Positions 43,584 through 53,151 of a stretch of 64,000 nucleotides of DNA are shown here, piece after piece. The DNA is taken from NCBI RefSeq assembly GCF_003610015.1, contig NZ_AP018933.1, forward strand, positions 1 through 64,000, written 5' to 3'. Made by a program: the position numbers and the translations under genes. This DNA is from Zymobacter palmae (GTDB lineage Bacteria; Pseudomonadota; Gammaproteobacteria; Pseudomonadales; Halomonadaceae). Position 1 is the first letter of the stretch. Every line of letters starts with the position of its first letter. Below the pieces are notes generated by a model that saw nothing but the letters and a program-made list of their open reading frames with translations, made no database searches and had not been told where the DNA came from.

Positions 43584-43807
43584 ATGCGTACTCTTTTTAT
43601 GAACGTGTGTTCGAATGACGAAGTGGATGAAGGCGCACGCTGTCCTCAGCATGAAAGCTGATGACGCACGGCAATCAGTGAAAATGGAAGGTGAACAGAG
43701 CATCTGCGGTATACAGGTGCTCTGCACGAAAGAGCTCAGCGGCTTTCAATAGCGCCAGGAAATGTCGCTATGTGCTGGGCCCCTGTGGTTTTTAAGCGGC
43801 AATATGG

Positions 43808-44794
43808 TCAGCCGTTGACGCCTTTCATGCCTTCTGGGGTGTAGCGTTCACCTGCGATAGGCAGATCGGCAATCGCTTGGCTAAGCGCCGTGCATTCCTG
43901 TGCTGTCAGAGTGACTTGTGTTGCGCCTACGTTATCTTCTAGGTGAGCGATGCGGGTTGTGCCGGGAATTGGCACGATATCGTTGCCCTGTGCCAGCAGC
44001 CATGCCAGTGCGATCTGCGCGTTGGAACAGCTTTTCTGCTGAGCCAGCGCCGCAATCACATCGACCAGCTTGAGGTTGGCAACCAGATTGTCATCCTGAA
44101 AGCGTGGCAGCATGGCGCGGAAGTCGCCTTCAGCGAACGTACTGTCCTGCTGGTACCGCCCGGTAAGGAAGCCGCGACCCAGCGGAGAATAAGGCACAAC
44201 ACCGATGCCCAGCGCTCGGCAGGTAGGCAGTACGTCAGTTTCTATCTCGCGGCTCCACAGTGAGTATTCGGTCTGTACGGCCGTGATAGGATGAACGGCA
44301 TGTGCTCGGCGCAGAGTGGTGGCGTTAACTTCGCACAGACCGATATGGGCGATTTTGCCTTCCTTGACCAGCTGCGCCAGTCCTTCCATGGTGTCTTCTA
44401 TACGCTGGTCTGCGGCGATGCGGTGCACGTAGTACAGGTCGATTCGTTCGATGCCGAGTCGCTTTAGCGACGCTTCGCAGCAGGCGCGGGCGTAAGCCGG
44501 TGTATTGTTGATGGTGCGGTTATACTCACCGGCCTTGCGTACGATCCCAAACTTAGTCGCGATTTTGAGTCGCGACGGGCGACGGGAGTGCAAATAGCGC
44601 CCGATCAGTGTTTCGTTATGATAGGGGCCGTAGACATCCGCGGTGTCGAAGAAGTCGATGCCCAGCTCAATGGCGCGATCCAGTACCTGCATGGCGTGTG
44701 TATCATCGCGCGGGCCGTAAAACTCGCTCATGCCCATACACCCCAGTCCTAGCGCGGATACATTGAGATCGGAACCCAGTTGTCGTGGCTGCAT
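43808..44794 (-). CDS. Aldo/keto reductase
   Basis: This 328-residue (beta/alpha)8 NADPH oxidoreductase has the family start LGLGCMGMSEFYGP, the FDTADVYGPYHNE segment with the catalytic Asp and Tyr, KIATKFG with the Lys, and YYVHRIA with the His. It also shows the NADP-binding IPGTTRIAHLEDN. The substrate is unknown. The ATG at 44794 follows GGAGGATA. It is divergent from a LysR regulator, which probably controls it. Confidence 0.92.
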   Translation of the reverse strand: MQPRQLGSDLNVSALGLGCMGMSEFYGPRDDTHAMQVLDRAIELGIDFFDTADVYGPYHNETLIGRYLHSRRPSRLKIATKFGIVRKAGEYNRTINNTPAYARACCEASLKRLGIERIDLYYVHRIAADQRIEDTMEGLAQLVKEGKIAHIGLCEVNATTLRRAHAVHPITAVQTEYSLWSREIETDVLPTCRALGIGVVPYSPLGRGFLTGRYQQDSTFAEGDFRAMLPRFQDDNLVANLKLVDVIAALAQQKSCSNAQIALAWLLAQGNDIVPIPGTTRIAHLEDNVGATQVTLTAQECTALSQAIADLPIAGERYTPEGMKGVNG

Positions 44795-44909
44795 TGTCGT
44801 TATCCTCCATGCCAAGCATGAGCCCGAGTATAGGCGCCGCATCTTGGGCGGCGATATCGACGTAAATGGAACTCGGCTTTCCAGTATTGGAATACAGACG
44901 GAGATACCC

Positions 44910-45794
44910 GTGATTTGGGATGATGCCCGCATATTTCTGGCCATCGCGCGCAGCGGCACACTGAGCGGCGCGGCTCACACGCTGGACATGGGCGTGGCGA
45001 CCGTTTCGCGTCGTCTGGAGCGTCTTGAGGCGGGGCTGGGGATGCCACTGTTCAGCCGCCATCAGCAGGGCTATCGGTTGACCTCCGGGGGCGATGCACT
45101 GCTGGGGCAGGCTGAGGCGCTGGAAAACGCCGCCCGCGCCTTCGAAGAATCTGCGCTGGAACAGCATGCCGTGGCGGGCTGTGTCAGGCTGGCCACGACG
45201 GACAATATCGCAAACGAATTTATTGCCCCCTCGCTGCCGACGCTGTTCGCGGAGCATCCTGCTCTTCATATCGAGCTGGTCAGCAGTGTGGACACGCTGA
45301 ATATCCATCGGCGTGATGCAGATATTGCTGTTCGAATGGTTAAGCCCGAGGCGGGCAATATCACGATGCGGCGTCTGGCTACGGTCGGCTTTGGTCTGTA
45401 CGGTGCGCCTGACTATGTCGCTGCTCATGCTCACGATGCATGGACGGCCTGCGATTTCATCGGCTGGTCAGAGGACTATGCCCACCTGCCCGCTGCGCAG
45501 TGGATAGCGGCCGAGCGGCAAGGCCGCCCCTGTCGCCTGCAAACCACGACCCTGATGGCCCAGGTCGTGGCGGCGCGCGCTGGCGCAGGGCTGGCCGTGC
45601 TGCCCCATTTTCTCGCGCGTTCGGCGGCTCTTTCATGCGTATCCTCTACGCTGGATCTGGATCAGTCGCTTTGGCTGGCTATGCAGACCGAGCTGGCACA
45701 TACACGCCGAGTGCGGGCCGTGGCCGATCATCTTATCGCGCTGTTCGAAAACTGTGCTGATGTGCTCAGCGGCAGCGTTGATCTTGCATCGTAA
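44910..45794 (+). CDS. LysR family transcriptional regulator
   Basis: This 294-residue protein starts with GTG at 44910 after a GGAG site. It has an N-terminal winged HTH (LSGAAHTLDMGVATVSRRLERL) and a C-terminal substrate-binding-like domain. The 115-bp gap to the divergent aldo/keto reductase gene is a typical LysR control region. The effector is unknown. Confidence 0.88.
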   Translation: MIWDDARIFLAIARSGTLSGAAHTLDMGVATVSRRLERLEAGLGMPLFSRHQQGYRLTSGGDALLGQAEALENAARAFEESALEQHAVAGCVRLATTDNIANEFIAPSLPTLFAEHPALHIELVSSVDTLNIHRRDADIAVRMVKPEAGNITMRRLATVGFGLYGAPDYVAAHAHDAWTACDFIGWSEDYAHLPAAQWIAAERQGRPCRLQTTTLMAQVVAARAGAGLAVLPHFLARSAALSCVSSTLDLDQSLWLAMQTELAHTRRVRAVADHLIALFENCADVLSGSVDLAS

Positions 45795-46370
45795 TGCCCG
45801 GGACCCAATGAAAAGCGATTGGCCATTGCCAACGCTTGCTGTGCAGCGGCGCTGCTTTCCTGCTGGTCGTTATGCCATTTTGTGAAGCCTTTCCATTTTG
45901 CGGTGGTCATTGCTGAATGATGTGAAAGCCTTACTTTAGAAGGCGGCGATCATTCTCTTATTATATGAATATGACTACTGATGCATGAATGTAATAATTG
46001 TTGTTGGTAATATGTTGTTTTTGTAATTTTTATAGATCAAATATATGGTCTGTATACTTGTCATTAAAACTGTATCTTCCATTACATTCTTACGAACATA
46101 GAAAAGCTTATGGCATACAGGTATGTCATGTATCTCTATGCCACTGCTGTGTTTTTGTGAAATTTTGGTGGAGTGATAAAGTCAATATTTACATTGATAA
46201 ATTCCCATCAAACCTATTTTAATACGGGATAATTTGTGTATATTATTGTTGTTAATATAATTGAGTCATATGGTTGTCATCCTAAAAATAACAACCCAAT
46301 AAGCCACATGAATTGTTTGTAGTGTGTTTGAATATATACGCCCTAAAACAATTACAATAAGGGATCTTAA
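45795..46370. other. AT-rich gap before the unknown gene pair
   Basis: These 576 bp become strongly AT-rich from about 45950. Plus- and minus-strand frames here are short and lack ribosome-binding sites. No repeat, RNA gene or clear promoter was recognised, though the last 100 bp (TATATTATTG, TATAATTGAG) could carry the promoter of the next gene. Confidence 0.5.
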
Positions 46371-47318
46371 ATGGATAATAATGTTGAAACTCTCCTTTCT
46401 GCACAACTGCGAACGGACACGCTAGAACAGATGGGTAAGGCTGACCCTCTTCAGCTGATGAGCATGGCGGCTTCTCTCAATCGTCAGGATACGGAAGCAC
46501 TCGAAGACGTCATTGCGTCTGGGTGGATTCGACTGTTCTTTACCGAATGGCAGGTGCGGCTGAAGCAGTTTGCTCACCGCTTCGTTCCCTACAATGGCTT
46601 CGATCGCCAGATACGCATCATGCACTGGCGCGAAGCGTCCGGCCTGCACTCTCAGCTGGAAACGTTCCAGATCGGCCGTGTGCTGTTGGATGAAGGCTAT
46701 TTTCTAAACGAAGAAGACGGCACGCTGAATATTCGCTGTGCGTTTCCGAAATCATACTACTGCCCTTACTACCAGCTTCCTATGATCGGTATTCGAGGGT
46801 TCCTGACCGATTTTCACGGGGATTTTTGCACAGATGCTGATGCAGCACGTGACGTGCGTGATCCGGCCTCTAGCACGACTTCTGCCGACGCAGTGAGTCT
46901 CGCTCGTAAGGAAGCGACGCTGTTGCAGCAGGCGTTTGCTGCCAGTTGTCTGCCTCAGTCATTCACGGTAGATGATCTGAAAGAACGGCTGGCTACCATC
47001 GAAGACATTGCCTCCCAGTACCAGTCACTAATGGCTGATGCCTCCACTGTATTGCCCATGGCGATGTGGCGTATCGACCTCAATATCTGGTTCGGCGATG
47101 ACACCCAGCCCTTCCACTTCTTTACCTTCCCCGCAGATGACATTGCTCGCCTGGTGCCGATTCAAAACCACGTAGTGCGCGTGTCTTCGTTTGATGGTGT
47201 CTCAGGCGTCTTCAATCGCGGCGATATTGAAAGTTACGCCGTGATCGACACGCTGACAGGTAAGACGATCGACTCTGACATGGTCTGTATTGATCAAGAC
47301 GAACGCTACAACTATTAA
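46371..47318 (+). CDS. Hypothetical protein with C-terminal 62-residue repeat unit
   Basis: I do not recognise this 315-residue protein. It has no signal peptide or membrane helix and is a mix of helix-rich N-terminal sequence and strand-rich C-terminal sequence. Residues 230-291 (from MAMWRIDLNIW to IESYAV) align by length and pattern with two segments of the next gene product. The start ATG has an AGGG site. A 14-bp gap separates it from the next gene, so the two form an operon; the GC level of the coding part is close to that of the neighbouring genes although the upstream gap is AT-rich. Confidence 0.7.
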   Translation: MDNNVETLLSAQLRTDTLEQMGKADPLQLMSMAASLNRQDTEALEDVIASGWIRLFFTEWQVRLKQFAHRFVPYNGFDRQIRIMHWREASGLHSQLETFQIGRVLLDEGYFLNEEDGTLNIRCAFPKSYYCPYYQLPMIGIRGFLTDFHGDFCTDADAARDVRDPASSTTSADAVSLARKEATLLQQAFAASCLPQSFTVDDLKERLATIEDIASQYQSLMADASTVLPMAMWRIDLNIWFGDDTQPFHFFTFPADDIARLVPIQNHVVRVSSFDGVSGVFNRGDIESYAVIDTLTGKTIDSDMVCIDQDERYNY

Positions 47319-47332
47319 GGGGGAATACCACA

Positions 47333-48274
47333 ATGACAGACACCACCATAATGAATACCCACGCCGCCAGCAGCCAGGGCTACAACTATGAGCTGCAGGC
47401 CTTTCATGCCAGCTTGATGCCCTACGTCATCCGCTGCGCTGACCGCTGCTCCGAGGTTGTGGTGCCGAAAACCATACCGGTGGGCTATCCGCTGCGTTAT
47501 ACGCAGATACAGGAAGCGGTGAATGCCCTGCGACAGCAGTCCCAGCCGTTCAACGGTGATCGCCAGCGCACCGCGCGTACAGTCAGCATCATGCTGACCG
47601 GCAATCTCTATCACTCGCCAATGTGCCAACAGCGTCTCATGGTCGATATGCGAGAGGACCTCAACGACGTTGTCTATCTCGATGCAGACTTCCTGCATGT
47701 TGTGGCGTTGAGCGGCCATCACTACCAGTTTGATATCGACCAAGTTGCGGCATGGCGTGTGGATGACAGCTGGTCATATATTGCCGATGGTGCAGAAGAG
47801 CGGACCCTCGGCCATATCCTCAATGACATCGACATGGAGCTGCAGATGCCTCAAGGCCTCAAGGACTGCCTGAGTCGTCGTACGTTCTATATGGCCAGCA
47901 CCGAGGAACACGGCCACGGTGGCGAGGATGGTGCGCTGACCGACTTGTTCGATGAATACCGTAGCCTGTTGAGCGAGGAAACCCCGGTAGGCGAGGTAAA
48001 CGGCCTTCGCGTGCAAGTTATGCCGGCCTCGAAGAATGTCATGGGGTGGGGCGGGCCTTGTGCCTTCCTTGATCCAGATACCGCTCTGGATGACAGCATC
48101 ACGTTTGAAGGTGATTACCTGCATATCACCAAGATCGACGGGCTGCCCTTTGTTGTTCGTTGCGACACTATTACGGGCTATCAGGTACAGCATGTCCGCA
48201 ATGTGCTTAGCGACGAGGAAGAGCGAGGCTGCGGCGATACGGAAGTCACTGTCATCAGCAATACCGTGCTGTAA
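47333..48274 (+). CDS. Hypothetical protein with two 62-residue repeat units
   Basis: I do not recognise this 313-residue protein. It contains two segments of equal length, 82-143 and 224-285. Both share the pattern D-x-hydrophobic-x-aromatic/hydrophobic-acidic-x-D-aromatic-LH-(I/V), then a G four or five residues later, then a final aromatic-x-V. Their shape suggests a duplicated beta-rich module. It has no signal peptide. An AAGGGGG site precedes the ATG. It lies 14 bp after a gene whose product has a third, more diverged copy, and a terminator follows. Confidence 0.7.
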   Translation: MTDTTIMNTHAASSQGYNYELQAFHASLMPYVIRCADRCSEVVVPKTIPVGYPLRYTQIQEAVNALRQQSQPFNGDRQRTARTVSIMLTGNLYHSPMCQQRLMVDMREDLNDVVYLDADFLHVVALSGHHYQFDIDQVAAWRVDDSWSYIADGAEERTLGHILNDIDMELQMPQGLKDCLSRRTFYMASTEEHGHGGEDGALTDLFDEYRSLLSEETPVGEVNGLRVQVMPASKNVMGWGGPCAFLDPDTALDDSITFEGDYLHITKIDGLPFVVRCDTITGYQVQHVRNVLSDEEERGCGDTEVTVISNTVL

Positions 48275-48316
48275 CGGTGACAAGCAAGAACGCAGTGTGT
48301 GACTGCGGTGGATGGG

Positions 48317-48340
48317 AAAGGGCCCTGCGGGGCCCTTTTT
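48317..48340 (+). terminator. Rho-independent terminator of the unknown gene pair
   Basis: AAAGGGCCC and GGGGCCCTTTTT form a GC-rich stem with a short loop and a T-run, 42 bp after the stop of the second gene. Confidence 0.85.
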
Positions 48341-48403
48341 CTATGACTGTCAGTTAGAAGCTAAGTCTTGGTGGCCGCAGCGTGCTAGTGCTACTGAAGC
48401 CGA

Positions 48404-48787
48404 TCAAGGCTGCGGATGTTCGTCCAGGTACTTGATGATCTCAGCGGACTGATACAGCCAAGTGATCTTGTTGCCATTGTTTTCGCGAATGCGCAGGCAC
48501 GGCACCTGACGCTTCCCACCACCGATGATCAGTTCATTGGAGATGGCTTCGGAAGAGTTGATTTCCTTCATCGGCAGTTCGCGATGCTGATCGTTAAGAT
48601 AGCTCATCACGTTCCAGCAGTAGGGGCAGTCATCGCGGTAGTAGAGCACCAGCGGAGCATCCTTGGCGATGGGGGCTGTCTGCACCTTGGCGTCGTGCGT
48701 GACGGGTGTTGCTGCCATTGCTGGCGTTGCCAGCCATGCCATGCCGAGCATCATGCCTGCGCTGATGAGGCGAAAGAGGTTGCGCAT
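48404..48787 (-). CDS. Periplasmic glutaredoxin-like protein
   Basis: The 127-residue protein has a signal peptide (cleavage likely near residue 25 after AMA) and a thioredoxin-fold domain with the redox motif CPYC (54-57) and the cis-proline loop RQVPCLRI. It resembles glutaredoxins placed in the periplasm. A possible role is in disulfide or thiol repair in the envelope. It is on the minus strand just downstream of the App1-type gene and could be co-transcribed with it. Confidence 0.85.
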   Translation of the reverse strand: MRNLFRLISAGMMLGMAWLATPAMAATPVTHDAKVQTAPIAKDAPLVLYYRDDCPYCWNVMSYLNDQHRELPMKEINSSEAISNELIIGGGKRQVPCLRIRENNGNKITWLYQSAEIIKYLDEHPQP

Positions 48788-48843
48788 GTCACATAGTCCT
48801 TGTGTCAGTGTCGATAGCCGATGAGCGGTAGCCGGTTGTTCCG

Positions 48844-49962
48844 TCAGCCACGAATCGCTTCATCCTTGCGTGCTTCTTCTTGGACGGCCGCAAACCCTTC
48901 CTTCGAAATGTACCCTTGCGACAGGGCATGGCGGGCCATGCTGACCGTATCTTCTGCCAGTACCAGCGTCGAGCCTGTCTCGTGGACTTCTCGCGCCAGT
49001 TCGCTGATCGACTTGTCACGTTCGGGGTTTTCGTCGATCGAACGGATATAGATGGTTTTAATACGAGACGGGAACTCGCGCACCATCTGCGTATAAACCT
49101 CAGGGTCCTTCTGACCGCTATCGCCGATTAGAATGAAGCTCTGTTCTTTGTAGAGCTGCATCATCTGACGGATCACCATCTGCTTGTGGTGAACGGCACG
49201 ACGCGGCAGAGGGCTTTTCCACGATAGTCCCCACTCGCGCAGGAACAGTACTGGGCCTTCCGGAATGCGGTGCATACGGAAGAACTCGACCAGCATTTCA
49301 TAGATGGTCCACGGCGCGCGCGAGACGTACAAAAGCGGGCGCTTGCGATCTTCACCGCCGTCAAACAGAGCCTGATAGAACGCGGCCACGCCGGGGAATA
49401 CCGCACGACGATCGGCCTTCTCGAAGAAGAGACGGATCATCATCTTGGCTTTGTTAGCAACACCGGTGTACATGACGGTATCGTCAATATCGCTGACCAC
49501 GACGTAGTCGGTTTCGAGTGGGGGAATGTAGATCGCCGCGCGAGCTTTGACGGTTTCGTTTCGAAACAGCACTTTGAGCTCGGCCTTGTGCCACACCTTG
49601 TTAGGGGGCAGCGGCTCATTGATCATCATATGCGCACGGAAATATCCGTCCGCATCGGTGTCTACAACGGTATGGGAGTCGCCGAACCTGACGGCAACGT
49701 TGACGCCGGGCATGCCTCGACGCGTGATGCGGCGAAGGACGTCCAAGATGTCACGCCAGAAGCTCTGCTTCATGCTGCGGCCGACGCGGCTCTGACGAAA
49801 AACACGTCCCATCAGATAGATTTCACTGTGCGAGCCATACCCTCGATAAGTATGGATGGCAATGCCAGCCTTACCGCCGTCGTCCTCTTCACGGACGGGG
49901 CTGGCAAAGACCTGCAACCATCTTCGCAGCGCCTGCGAAAATCTTTTTCTGGGGTGGGGCAT
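48844..49962 (-). CDS. App1 family phosphatase domain protein (DUF2183)
   Basis: This 372-residue protein has a HAD-like phosphatase motif, SDIDDTVMYTG (157-167), which fits the catalytic domain of the App1 phosphatidate phosphatase family. It also has LLYVSRAPWTIYEM and ILIGDSGQKDPEVY, the later HAD motifs. The N-terminal 150 residues are a beta-rich domain. Bacterial members have no proven substrate. The ATG at 49962 follows GAGG. Confidence 0.88.
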   Translation of the reverse strand: MPHPRKRFSQALRRWLQVFASPVREEDDGGKAGIAIHTYRGYGSHSEIYLMGRVFRQSRVGRSMKQSFWRDILDVLRRITRRGMPGVNVAVRFGDSHTVVDTDADGYFRAHMMINEPLPPNKVWHKAELKVLFRNETVKARAAIYIPPLETDYVVVSDIDDTVMYTGVANKAKMMIRLFFEKADRRAVFPGVAAFYQALFDGGEDRKRPLLYVSRAPWTIYEMLVEFFRMHRIPEGPVLFLREWGLSWKSPLPRRAVHHKQMVIRQMMQLYKEQSFILIGDSGQKDPEVYTQMVREFPSRIKTIYIRSIDENPERDKSISELAREVHETGSTLVLAEDTVSMARHALSQGYISKEGFAAVQEEARKDEAIRG

Positions 49963-50453
49963 AAAGACCTCACGATTGATGAACTGAATGCACGCTTACC
50001 GGTACGCGCACCCCTTGGGCTATCCGCGTGGTGAAGCGATAGCCTTGTAAAGCACTGCGGCCTGCAACAGGCGCAGCCAAACATTCCTGTCATAGGAAAA
50101 GGGTAGTCGTGTCCCCGCACTTTCTGCATGAAAGTCTACCCTGCCACAGACGCCGGTTCGCTGTGGCACGAGGGAGGTTGTCGCAGTGGGCAATACATAA
50201 TGTGCCTACACAAAAACACTACGACGGCTGTGGTTCGCGCTGAACATGCGCAGTGAATACCACACCCGCACTGCCCATTCATGTAGGGGCAGTGCGAGCA
50301 AGCATGCCACTTTATGCCGAGTTTTACACTTTAGAATACGATGATCTGCATCCTCTTACAGTGGCATGGCGGGCATATTCAGTCTGAAGCAGGTTTCCCA
50401 TATCGAGGCATTTCAGCGTGAAAACCGTGATATGGCAAGCGGCTACAAACGGT
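49963..50453. other. Intergenic region of 491 bp with inverted repeats
   Basis: No convincing ORF was found. It holds a perfect 10-bp hairpin at 50267-50296 and a looser inverted pair (ATGCCACT near 50305, AGTGGCAT near 50361). It probably also contains the promoter of the App1-type gene. Confidence 0.5.
50267..50296. repeat. Perfect 10-bp inverted repeat
   Basis: CGCACTGCCC (50267-50276) pairs with GGGCAGTGCG (50287-50296) across a 10-base loop. There is no T-run on either side. Its function is unknown. Confidence 0.55.
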
Positions 50454-50978
50454 TCATGCCGAGCGCGGTGACAGCTTGAGCAGTGACATCGTATTGTCGA
50501 CGACTTCTGCGGCAGTGTGGTCGATGTCCACCTTGAAGCCGGGTTCGTCGTCGCTCAGCGACTCAAGGATTGCCAGCTGGGAATCTAGCAGTTTAGCGGG
50601 CATATAGTGGTCCTTGCGATTCAACAAACGTGCCATGAGCACTTCGCGGGTGCCGGTTAGTTCGATGAAATACACGTCGGAGTCGGCTTCGCGCAAAATG
50701 TCGCGATAGGCTTTTTTGAGCGCCGAGCAGGTCATCACTACGTTGTGTTCTGCCGCCGCTTCCTTGCTGATCCAGTCGCGCAGGCTGCGCAGCCAAGGCC
50801 AGCGGTCGTCATCGGTAAGCGGGGTGCCGGAGGCCATCTTGGCGACGTTGGCCGCAGAGTGGAAATCATCTGCTTCGGCAAAGGGCCAGCCGACCCGCTG
50901 TGCGAACAGCTTAGCGATGGTTGTCTTGCCTGAACCGCATACGCCCATGAACACGACCGTTGTCGTACGAGTACTCAT
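50454..50978 (-). CDS. gntK: Gluconokinase
   Basis: GntK phosphorylates gluconate to 6-phosphogluconate, feeding the pentose phosphate and Entner-Doudoroff routes. The 174-residue protein has the P-loop GVCGSGKTT and the signature DDFHSAANVAKMASGTPLTD. The ATG is at 50978. It is a single gene; no gluconate permease or GntR regulator lies in the window. Confidence 0.93.
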   Translation of the reverse strand: MSTRTTTVVFMGVCGSGKTTIAKLFAQRVGWPFAEADDFHSAANVAKMASGTPLTDDDRWPWLRSLRDWISKEAAAEHNVVMTCSALKKAYRDILREADSDVYFIELTGTREVLMARLLNRKDHYMPAKLLDSQLAILESLSDDEPGFKVDIDHTAAEVVDNTMSLLKLSPRSA

Positions 50979-51261
50979 GTGTCTACTCCCATTGCCATGG
51001 ATAGAGGAACGCGGCTCCTATCGGTTGGCCGCACTGCAATGGCTGGGCATCCTGCCCGGTCATCCTTGAGGGTGACCATACCATCATGTCGCCCTGTTCC
51101 TGTACCCTTTCAGACGGCCTTGTCTTATGTTGCAGAGCCCTGCCACTCATGGGTGACAGCGAGTATGCTGAGTCGTATACCGTCAGGAGTGCATTCGGGA
51201 CGTGCGTGATACCGTGCCTGAGCGCTTTCTTTTTATATCTTCATTCTTTGCGGAGCCTGTC

Positions 51262-53097
51262 ATGCCGGCAACCACGCCCTCGTCTTCCTCTTCGACCCTG
51301 ATCCGTGAACGCATCTCTCGATTGCGCGCTGCGATGCAGCAGCACGGTCTGGCGGCCTGGATCGTACCGATGTCAGACCCTCATATGTCCGAATACCTGC
51401 CTGACCATTGGGCAGCGCTCTCATGGTTGTCCGGGTTCACTGGATCTGCAGGTTTGTTAGTAATTACCAACAATGAGGCGGTGCTGTGGGTAGACAGCCG
51501 CTACTGGTTGCAGGCTGGCAACCAGCTCAAGGGCACCGGCATCGAGTGGGCCAAATGGTATCCGCGCCGCACGGACGTACTAGAGTGGGTGGCCGAGCAT
51601 CTGGAAGAGGGGGAACGTGTTGGTGTTGATGGCACGGTGATCTCCATGCAACAGGTCGCTGACTGGCGCCAGCATCTCGCTGCAGCCGGATGCGAGCTGG
51701 AAACCAGTGTCGACGTGATGGATGACGTTTGGGATGACCGCCCTGCGCTGCCTCAAGCCGAGGTCTACGCGCATGATGCGCGCTATGTGCCGACCTCATG
51801 CGCTGATAAGTTGGCGCGTTTGCGTCAAGTGCTGGTGGGAGAAGACGTCGATGGCCACTTTCTATCGTCGCTTGATGACATTGCATGGCTGTTCAATCTG
51901 CGCGGTCAGGACGTCGACTACAATCCGGTCTTTCTGGCGCATGCGTGGGTTGATGCCCAGCGTGCCGTGCTGTTCGTGGATGATAGCCGTCTGAACGAGG
52001 ATGCTCGTGCCGTACTGGAACGTGCTGGCGTCGAGACTGCGCCGTACCACAGCGTTGGCGAATGGCTATCGGCGAATGTTTCTGGCAGCGTACTGCTGGA
52101 GTGCAGCAAGGTCAGCGCCTACATCGACGCGCAATTGCCGGACGGTGTCGAACTGTTCGACTCGCCCAACCCCACCACACTATTCAAGGCCTGCAAAGAA
52201 CCGCAGGCGCTGGCGCATGTGCGCAATGCCATGGTTCAGGACGGCATCGCACTGGTTGAGTTCCTGCAGGCCTTCGAAGAAGCGCGTTTGCGCGGTGAGC
52301 AGTGGACAGAGTTGGATATCGACACCCATCTGACAGCGGCACGCGCTCGCCGGCCCGGGTTCGTCAGCCTCAGCTTCCCAACCATAGCGGGTTACAACGA
52401 AAACGGTGCGCTGCCGCACTATCAGGCCACGGCAAAGAACTTTGCCACCATCGAAGGCAATGGACTGTTGCTGATTGACTCCGGTGCTCAATACCTAGGC
52501 GGCACCACCGACATCACGCGTGTACTGGCGATCGGCACCCCTTCTGATGCGCAGTGCGCCGATTACACCACGGTGCTCAAAGGCACCATTGCGCTGTCGC
52601 GCGCTCACTTTCCCGACGGTATTCCTGCGCCGATGTTGGATGCCATCGCTCGTGCACCGCTGTGGCAGCAGAACCTCGACTTCGGGCATGGCACGGGCCA
52701 CGGGGTGGGCTACTTCCTCAACGTGCACGAAGGTCCGCAGAGCATTTCCTTCTATGGCCGTCCCAACGAGGTCAACGGCATGCGTGAAGGCATGATCACC
52801 TCTATCGAGCCGGGGCTGTACCGTGAAGGCGAATGGGGAATCCGCATTGAGAACCTCGTGGCCAACGTTCGCCATGTCGACAATGCCTTTGGCAGCTTCA
52901 TGCGTTTTGAAACCCTGACGCTGTGCCCCATCGACATGAAGCCTATCGACGTGACACTGCTCACGCATGAAGAGATCGCTTGGCTGGATAGCTACCACGA
53001 GCAGGTACGCGAGCGTCTGCTGCCCCATCTGTCTGGCACTACGCGCGAGTGGCTGGAGCGCAATACACTACCGTTGGTGACGTTCAAGAGTGTCTGA
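51262..53097 (+). CDS. Aminopeptidase P family protein (Xaa-Pro aminopeptidase)
   Basis: This 611-residue metallopeptidase cleaves the N-terminal residue before proline. It has two N-terminal creatinase-like domains and a C-terminal pita-bread domain with the metal ligands in DSGAQYLGGTTDITR, HGTGHGVGYFLNVHE and SIEPGLYREGEWGIRIEN. The long form (about 600 residues) is typical of the eukaryote-like APP1 group also found in many bacteria. I chose the ATG at 51262 with a GGAG site; the frame is open 20 codons further. Confidence 0.93.
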   Translation: MPATTPSSSSSTLIRERISRLRAAMQQHGLAAWIVPMSDPHMSEYLPDHWAALSWLSGFTGSAGLLVITNNEAVLWVDSRYWLQAGNQLKGTGIEWAKWYPRRTDVLEWVAEHLEEGERVGVDGTVISMQQVADWRQHLAAAGCELETSVDVMDDVWDDRPALPQAEVYAHDARYVPTSCADKLARLRQVLVGEDVDGHFLSSLDDIAWLFNLRGQDVDYNPVFLAHAWVDAQRAVLFVDDSRLNEDARAVLERAGVETAPYHSVGEWLSANVSGSVLLECSKVSAYIDAQLPDGVELFDSPNPTTLFKACKEPQALAHVRNAMVQDGIALVEFLQAFEEARLRGEQWTELDIDTHLTAARARRPGFVSLSFPTIAGYNENGALPHYQATAKNFATIEGNGLLLIDSGAQYLGGTTDITRVLAIGTPSDAQCADYTTVLKGTIALSRAHFPDGIPAPMLDAIARAPLWQQNLDFGHGTGHGVGYFLNVHEGPQSISFYGRPNEVNGMREGMITSIEPGLYREGEWGIRIENLVANVRHVDNAFGSFMRFETLTLCPIDMKPIDVTLLTHEEIAWLDSYHEQVRERLLPHLSGTTREWLERNTLPLVTFKSV

Positions 53098-53151
53098 CAT
53101 CATCTGATTTGTAGCGATAGTTAGTAATTACTCACATAGCAAGGAGACGCC

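Noticed and set aside
45728-45910. Minus-strand frame of 60 codons overlapping the end of the LysR gene
   Set aside because: No ribosome-binding site, overlaps 67 bp of a confident gene, and no recognisable family features.
45998-46222. Plus-strand frame of 74 codons in the AT-rich gap
   Set aside because: Cys/Phe/Tyr-rich composition expected from AT-rich non-coding DNA; no ribosome-binding site.
53098-53151. FMN riboswitch before ribE
   Set aside because: The gap is only 54 bp and lacks the RFN element; no conserved stem pattern.
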